From Ferrimonas sp048263965 (lineage in GTDB: Bacteria > Pseudomonadota > Gammaproteobacteria > Enterobacterales > Shewanellaceae): a DNA stretch of 64,000 nt. The position numbers and the translations under genes were made by a program. This document shows positions 59,624 to 64,000 of the stretch, one piece after another. The first letter of the stretch is position 1. The number at the start of each line of letters is the position of its first letter. The DNA lies in NCBI RefSeq assembly GCF_048263965.1, contig NZ_JBLXDO010000016.1, positions 30,927-94,926 of the forward strand, read 5' to 3'. The notes below the pieces were generated by a model, which was given only the letters and a program-made list of their open reading frames with translations, made no database searches and had not been told where the DNA came from.

Positions 59624-60463
59624 CTACCAGCCCTGCTCCAAGCCGTACTTGTACAGGGCGTTCTTTTTATGACCGAAGATCTCAGCGGTGATCGCCGCCG
59701 CCCGCTTCAGCGGCAGCTCCTTGGCCAGCAATTCCAGGGTCTTAACCGTCTGACCATCCAGCTCATCCTCCTGGGCCTTGTGGCCGTGAACCATCAGCAC
59801 CATTTCGCCTCGGGTACGGTTGTCATCCTCCTTGAGCCAGGCCAGCAACTCGGCGGCAGGCTGGCCCTCGATGGTCTCGAAGGTCTTGGTCAGCTCCCGG
59901 GCCAGCACCAACGGGCGCTCCGGCCCCATCACCTCGACGATGTCGGCGATGGTGTCCAGCACCCGGCGGGGAGACTCGTAGAAGATCATGGTGCGCGGCT
60001 CCTTGGCCAGGGCACTCAGGCGATCCAGTCGCCCCTTGCCCTTGGCGGGCAGGAAGCCCTCGAAGCTGAAGCGATCCGACGGCAGGCCGGCGGCGCACAG
60101 GGCGGTGGTGGCGGCACAGGGCCCAGGCAGGGGCACCACCGGGTGGCCCGCCTCCCGCACCTGGGTCACCAGGTGATAGCCGGGGTCGGAGATCAGCGGC
60201 GTGCCGGCGTCGGAGACCAGGGCGATGGACTCCCCCTGCTCCAGGCGGCTGATCACCCACTGAGCACGCTGGCGCTCATTATGGTCGTGAATGGCCACGG
60301 TCTTGGTGCTGATGCCGAAGTGGCTGAGCAGCTTGCCGCTGTGGCGGGTGTCTTCACAGGCGATGAGATCCACCTGCTCCAGCACGGTCAGTGCCCGCTG
60401 GGTGATGTCCGCCAGGTTGCCTATGGGGGTGGGCACAATATAGAGAGTTGCAGTGGATTCCAT
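59624..60463 (-). CDS. rsmI: 16S rRNA (cytidine1402-2'-O)-methyltransferase RsmI
   Basis: 279 aa (E. coli 286). The tetrapyrrole-methylase-fold motifs YIVPTPIGNLADITQRA, ACEDTRHSGKLLSHFGI, VSDAGTPLISDPGY and PLPGPCAATTAL are all there. The ATG at 60463 (ESTATLYIVPTP) is the family start, with AGAG upstream; the longer open frame is not supported. It is divergent from lpoA, as in E. coli (yraL/yraM). Confidence 0.96.
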   Translation of the reverse strand: MESTATLYIVPTPIGNLADITQRALTVLEQVDLIACEDTRHSGKLLSHFGISTKTVAIHDHNERQRAQWVISRLEQGESIALVSDAGTPLISDPGYHLVTQVREAGHPVVPLPGPCAATTALCAAGLPSDRFSFEGFLPAKGKGRLDRLSALAKEPRTMIFYESPRRVLDTIADIVEVMGPERPLVLARELTKTFETIEGQPAAELLAWLKEDDNRTRGEMVLMVHGHKAQEDELDGQTVKTLELLAKELPLKRAAAITAEIFGHKKNALYKYGLEQGW

Positions 60464-60550
60464 GGAAAATCTCTTGGTGTCTGTTGATTGGTTTAGCATC
60501 GACAGGGGGTTACACTATTGGCTGTGATTTTATCAGAGTGGGTTTGGCTG

Positions 60551-62377
60551 TTGAAAAACTTCTCATGCAAACTGACCAAAAGGGCAGTGCCTCTGCTGTT
60601 GACCGCCCTGCTGGCCGCCTGTGCCAGCGGTCCGGCACCGGCTCCCAAGGCGCCCAAGGCCAAGGTGGAAATGGGTCTGGTCACCCAGAGTGCCTCCCAG
60701 TACCTGCAACAAGCCTCCGCCAGTGAGGGGGAACTGCGTCAGCAGTGGCTGCTGCTGGCGGCCCGCGCCTACACCGAACAGGGTGATATGGCCTCTGCCG
60801 CCCAGTTGCTCAGCTCTCTGGAGCAGAGCCTGGCCGCCACCCCGAGACTTCAGGCGGAGTACCGGTTGCTGATGGCGGAACAGGCCAAAGGGGAGCAGAA
60901 GCGCAGTTACGCCCTGGCCCTGTTGGACTGGCCCCTGGACTGGCCCCTGGATCGGGCCCAGTGGCAGCATTACTACCGATTGAAAGGGGAGCTCTACCAG
61001 CTCTCTAACGCCCCTCTGCCCGCGTCGGCGGCTTTCTACACCCTGTCCAAATACCAGGGCGCCGAAGATCAGCAGCTGAGCTTCGAGGCCCTGTGGCGCA
61101 ATCTGAGTCAGGTGGATGAGCAGGCTCTGCTGGAGGCGGTCAGCCAAAGTCAGGATCCCCAGTGGCGAGGCTGGCTTGAGCTGGCCTGGCTGGCGAAACA
61201 CTTTGCCATCCAGCCCTCCACCCTGGTGGGCGAGCTGGCTCGCTGGCAGCGCAGCAACCCTGCCCACCCCGCCGCCCGGAACCTGCCGTCGGACCTGCAG
61301 CGGGCCCTGACGGTGCAGCCCTACCGTCCCCAGTCGGTGGCGGTGCTGCTGCCCCTGTCTGGTCGGGTAGCCGCCCAGGCCAAGGCGATTCAGGATGGGC
61401 TGCTCTCCCGGGCCCTGGAGCAGGACAGTGGCCGGCAGATCCGTTTCTATGACACCGGCAGCCTGGATGCGGCTGAGGCGTATCAGGCGGCGGTGGCCGA
61501 TGGCGCCGAGTTCATCATCGGTCCCCTGCTCAAGAGCAATGTGGACAAGGTGGTGGCCGTAGCCGATCCCCAGATGCCCATGCTGCTGCTGAACCAGCCC
61601 GCCACCCTGCCGCAGCCCGAGGAGCACCACTACTTCTTCGCCCTCTCCCCCGAGGAGGAGGCGATGCATGTGGCCGAGAAGCTCTTCCAGGATGGCCGTC
61701 AGCATCCCCTGGTACTGGCTCCCGCCTCCTCCCTGGGCCGGCGCATGGCCCGGGAGTTTGAATCCACCTGGCTGACCCTGACCGAGGAGCCGGCGGAGGT
61801 GCACTACTTCGACCGCACCGACACCATGCAGGCCTCGGTGCGCGGCGCCCTGCAGGTGGACGCCAGCCTGGAGCGAATCAAGGCGGTGAAGCAGGCGTTC
61901 GGCCGCACCACCAAGGCGGACTTCCGCTCCCGTGGCGACGTGGATGCCATCTTCATCATCGCCGACTCCGGTGAGATCCGGCTGCTCAAGCCCTTCATCG
62001 ACGTGAACATCTCGGTGTTTGCCCAGCCGCCCCAGCTCTATACCAGCAGCCGGGCCAACGCCAAGGCGGACAACGGCCAGGAGCGGCGCGATCTGGACCG
62101 GCTCTACATCAGTGACATGCCCTGGCTGCTGGGGGAGACCCCGGTACGCAGCAAGGTCAGTGAACTCTGGCCCGAGCGCAGCGACAGTCAGTTACGCCTG
62201 TATGCCATGGGCCACGACAGCTGGGCCCTGATCGATCGCCTGGCCCAGATGCGGGTGTTCTCCGGCTACCGCATTCAGGGTCTCTCCGGCCAACTGGCCG
62301 TGGCCGACGATGGGGTGCTGAGCCGCCAGCTGGGCTGGGCCCAGTATCGCCGCGGACGACTGCGCGCAGAACAATGA
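60551..62377 (+). CDS. lpoA: Penicillin-binding protein activator LpoA
   Basis: Outer-membrane lipoprotein that activates PBP1a. 608 aa from a proposed TTG start at 60551 (KNFSCKLTKRAVPLLLTALLAAC), the only start giving a normal lipoprotein signal; no ATG is available and the frame opens at 60518. The N-terminal half is TPR-like (LLLAARAYTEQGDMASAAQLL). The C-terminal half is a periplasmic-binding-protein fold (VAVLLPLSGRVAAQAKAIQDG). A short duplication (LDWPLDWPLD) is seen near residue 130. It overlaps yraN by four bases. Confidence 0.93.
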   Translation: MKNFSCKLTKRAVPLLLTALLAACASGPAPAPKAPKAKVEMGLVTQSASQYLQQASASEGELRQQWLLLAARAYTEQGDMASAAQLLSSLEQSLAATPRLQAEYRLLMAEQAKGEQKRSYALALLDWPLDWPLDRAQWQHYYRLKGELYQLSNAPLPASAAFYTLSKYQGAEDQQLSFEALWRNLSQVDEQALLEAVSQSQDPQWRGWLELAWLAKHFAIQPSTLVGELARWQRSNPAHPAARNLPSDLQRALTVQPYRPQSVAVLLPLSGRVAAQAKAIQDGLLSRALEQDSGRQIRFYDTGSLDAAEAYQAAVADGAEFIIGPLLKSNVDKVVAVADPQMPMLLLNQPATLPQPEEHHYFFALSPEEEAMHVAEKLFQDGRQHPLVLAPASSLGRRMAREFESTWLTLTEEPAEVHYFDRTDTMQASVRGALQVDASLERIKAVKQAFGRTTKADFRSRGDVDAIFIIADSGEIRLLKPFIDVNISVFAQPPQLYTSSRANAKADNGQERRDLDRLYISDMPWLLGETPVRSKVSELWPERSDSQLRLYAMGHDSWALIDRLAQMRVFSGYRIQGLSGQLAVADDGVLSRQLGWAQYRRGRLRAEQ

Positions 62378-62709
62378 GCCGCAGCAAGGGTCAGATTGTC
62401 GAGCAACAGATCCAGGGGTGGCTGGCCGAACAGGGGCTGACGCCTTTGGCCAGCAACGTCCATTGTCGTTTTGGCGAACTGGACCTGGTGATGACCCAAG
62501 GTAACGAGCTGGTGTTTGTTGAGGTAAAATACCGGCAAACACCAGGTTATGGCGGCGCCCTCGCCGCCGTCACCCCAAACAAACAGCAGAAACTGCGGCG
62601 CGCCGCTGCCTTCTATCTGCAGCAGCAGGGCTGGAGCGATCGCCCCTGCCGCTTCGATGTGGTCACCGTGGAGAACGGGCACATCGACTGGATTCAAAAC
62701 GCATTTTAA
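62374..62709 (+). CDS. yraN: UPF0102 family nuclease-like protein YraN
   Basis: 111 aa. FGELDLVMTQGNELVFVEVKYR is the PD-(D/E)XK-like core. The ATG overlaps the lpoA stop (ATGA). Biological role unknown. Confidence 0.94.
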   Translation: MSRSKGQIVEQQIQGWLAEQGLTPLASNVHCRFGELDLVMTQGNELVFVEVKYRQTPGYGGALAAVTPNKQQKLRRAAAFYLQQQGWSDRPCRFDVVTVENGHIDWIQNAF

Positions 62710-62719
62710 TGAGGTTCCA

Positions 62720-63310
62720 ATGTTAGAGCGGATCAAAGAGAGTTTTACTGAGAGCATCCAGACCAAGATCGATGCCCTGGAGGCGTTGCCCGAGAGTCTG
62801 GAGAAGGCCGCCTACATCATGGTCCAGTGCCTGCTCAACGGAAACAAGATCCTCACCTGTGGCAACGGCGGCAGCGCCGGCGACGCCCAGCACTTCTCCT
62901 CTGAGCTGCTGAACCGCTTCGAAACCGAGCGCCCCAGCCTGCCGGCCATCGCCCTGACCACAGACTCCTCCACCCTGACCTCCATCGCCAACGACTACAG
63001 CTACTCCGAGGTGTTCTCCAAGCAGGTGCGCGCCCTGGGTCAGCCCGGCGACGTGCTGCTGGCCATCTCCACCAGTGGCAACTCGGACAACGTCATCAAG
63101 GCGATGGAAGCGGCGGTTAACCGGGACATGACCATCGTCGCCCTCACCGGCAAGGATGGCGGCGCCATGGCCGGGCTGCTCTCCGATCGTGATGAAGAGA
63201 TTCGCGTGCCCAGCAACCGCACCGCCCGCATTCAGGAGGTGCACCTGCTGGCCATTCACTGCCTGTGCGACGCCATCGATCGCACCCTGTTCCCTCAGCA
63301 GGAGGATTGA
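62720..63310 (+). CDS. diaA: DnaA initiator-associating protein DiaA (SIS domain)
   Basis: 196 aa, the same as E. coli DiaA. The SIS-fold motifs LTCGNGGSAGDAQHFSSELLNRF and LAISTSGNSDNVIKAMEAA are complete. DiaA tetramers help DnaA load at oriC; GmhA is the close relative, but the yraN-diaA-dolP context supports DiaA. ATG at 62720, 10 bp after yraN. Confidence 0.95.
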   Translation: MLERIKESFTESIQTKIDALEALPESLEKAAYIMVQCLLNGNKILTCGNGGSAGDAQHFSSELLNRFETERPSLPAIALTTDSSTLTSIANDYSYSEVFSKQVRALGQPGDVLLAISTSGNSDNVIKAMEAAVNRDMTIVALTGKDGGAMAGLLSDRDEEIRVPSNRTARIQEVHLLAIHCLCDAIDRTLFPQQED

Positions 63311-63311
63311 T

Positions 63312-63872
63312 ATGCGCTGGGCCGTAACCGCTCTTATTCTGCTGATCCTCAACGGCTGTGCCGGTGCGGTGATGCTGGGCACCGTCGGTGGTGCCATGAT
63401 GGTCAACGATCGCCGCAGCGTCGGCAGCCAGATCGACGATCAGACCCTGGAGGTGCAGATTCGTCGCGCCATGGACGAGGATGAGGGGCTCAAGAACCAG
63501 ACCCACATCTCGGTGACCAGCATGAACCAGTCGGTGCTGCTGGTCGGCCAGGCCCCCAATACCATGCTGCGGGATCGCGCCGTGACCAAGGCGCGGGCCG
63601 TGGATGGGGTGCGCATGGTGCACAACCAGATCCGCATCGGCAATCCGGTGGGGTTCAGCACCATCAGCAACGACAGCTGGATCACCACCAAGGTGAAGAG
63701 CCGCATGCTGGCGGATGACAACTTCGACAGCACCCGGGTCAAGGTGATCACCGAAAACGCCGAGGTATTCCTGCTGGGGCTGGTCACCCGGGAGGAGGCC
63801 GCCCAGGCGGTGGAGATCGCCCGCAACACCAGCGGCGTCCGCAAGGTGGTCAAGGTGTTCGAGATGCTCTGA
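63312..63872 (+). CDS. dolP: BON-domain outer-membrane lipoprotein DolP
   Basis: 186 aa (E. coli YraP/DolP 191). The lipobox is in TALILLILNGC-AGA. Two BON domains follow: about residues 40-115 (SQIDDQTLEVQIRRAM .. VDGVRMVHNQIRIG) and 120-186 (SWITTKVKSRMLAD .. SGVRKVVKVFEML). It supports outer-membrane integrity and BAM function. It starts one base after diaA. Confidence 0.95.
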   Translation: MRWAVTALILLILNGCAGAVMLGTVGGAMMVNDRRSVGSQIDDQTLEVQIRRAMDEDEGLKNQTHISVTSMNQSVLLVGQAPNTMLRDRAVTKARAVDGVRMVHNQIRIGNPVGFSTISNDSWITTKVKSRMLADDNFDSTRVKVITENAEVFLLGLVTREEAAQAVEIARNTSGVRKVVKVFEML

Positions 63873-63884
63873 TCGCTTCAGCCA

Positions 63885-63918
63885 CAAAAAAGCCGGGCAA
63901 CTGCCCGGCTTTTTTTAT
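63885..63918 (+). terminator. Intrinsic terminator of lpoA-yraN-diaA-dolP
   Basis: AAAAAAGCCGGGCA-AC-TGCCCGGCTTTTTTT, 12 bases after the dolP stop. The second IS copy begins seven bases further on. Confidence 0.92.
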
Positions 63919-63924
63919 GCAACT

Positions 63925-64000
63925 TGTCCCGTCCTGAAATAGGTTTACACATTGGAGACCTATTATGGGCAAGCCAACAATAGCAAGGCGTAAGCGCACT
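63925..64000 (+). mobile_element. IS3-family insertion sequence, copy 2 (left end only)
   Basis: 75 of 76 bases match the left end of copy 1 (16731-16806); the single difference is A to G in the fourth codon of orfA. The inverted repeat TGTCCCGTCCTGAAATA and the orfA start at 63965 are intact. The rest lies beyond the window. Confidence 0.93.

Overview
The window is GC-rich chromosomal DNA from a gammaproteobacterium of the Shewanella/Ferrimonas type (order Alteromonadales). This placement is an inference from gene content and order: nrfA beside narQP, a split YjjPB exporter, an astC-astA-astD-DUF1338 operon, a TyrA-like Dyp peroxidase, a multiheme cytochrome lipoprotein, and high GC like Ferrimonas. 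Almost every gene is ordinary core chromosome. No prophage, CRISPR array, plasmid module or tRNA was seen. There are two assembly gaps: 10 Ns at 17927-17936 inside an insertion sequence, and 100 Ns at 59058-59157 inside a tandem repeat.

Layout. 1-7.6 kb: the end of a DUF4953-type metalloprotease, then leftward rnb, a 2-hydroxyacid dehydrogenase, a DUF2157 membrane protein, djlA, murU and amgK. A Fur-box-like site and two stable hairpins lie between the DUF2157 gene and the dehydrogenase. 7.6-14.5 kb: the rightward envelope/housekeeping operon lptD-surA-pdxA-rsmA-apaG-apaH. 14.5-19.3 kb: a chemoreceptor, an intact IS3-family element and a DUF3718 gene separate apaH from folA, which is its neighbour in E. 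coli; a multi-hairpin element sits just upstream of folA. 19.3-28.5 kb: yjjB/yjjP, obgE, rpmA-rplU, ispB, mdh, argR, a Dyp peroxidase, and amtB-glnK with a sigma-54/NtrC-like promoter. 28.5-32.5 kb: nitrite ammonification, with nrfA divergent from narQP. 32.5-42.6 kb: a block matching the E. coli slyX/yheV-yheS-yheT-yheU-prkB-crp neighbourhood, interleaved with def, a COG3014 lipoprotein, lpoB, a TIGR02444 gene and a DUF3187 gene. 42.6-50.3 kb: arginine metabolism (DUF1338, astD, astA, argD/astC), an HDOD protein, an unrecognised 143-aa protein whose codon use suggests high expression, and pabA. 50.3-58.6 kb: an S9 peptidase lipoprotein, a PilJ-type chemoreceptor, a TetR regulator, a LuxR-type regulator and a tetraheme lipoprotein. 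58.6-64 kb: serial repeats of the rnpB 3' end with four terminators, rnpB, rsmI, and the divergent lpoA-yraN-diaA-dolP operon; a second copy of the IS begins at 63925.

Functional threads: outer-membrane and peptidoglycan homeostasis (lptD, surA, djlA, murU/amgK, lpoA, lpoB, dolP); nitrogen and arginine control (glnK-amtB, argR, ast genes); anaerobic respiration (nrfA-narQP, crp, the tetraheme lipoprotein). The observations most worth following are the rnpB repeats, the TetR/LuxR/tetraheme-lipoprotein locus, the Fur-box RNA candidate, the hairpin element before folA, and the placement of both IS copies just past intrinsic terminators.
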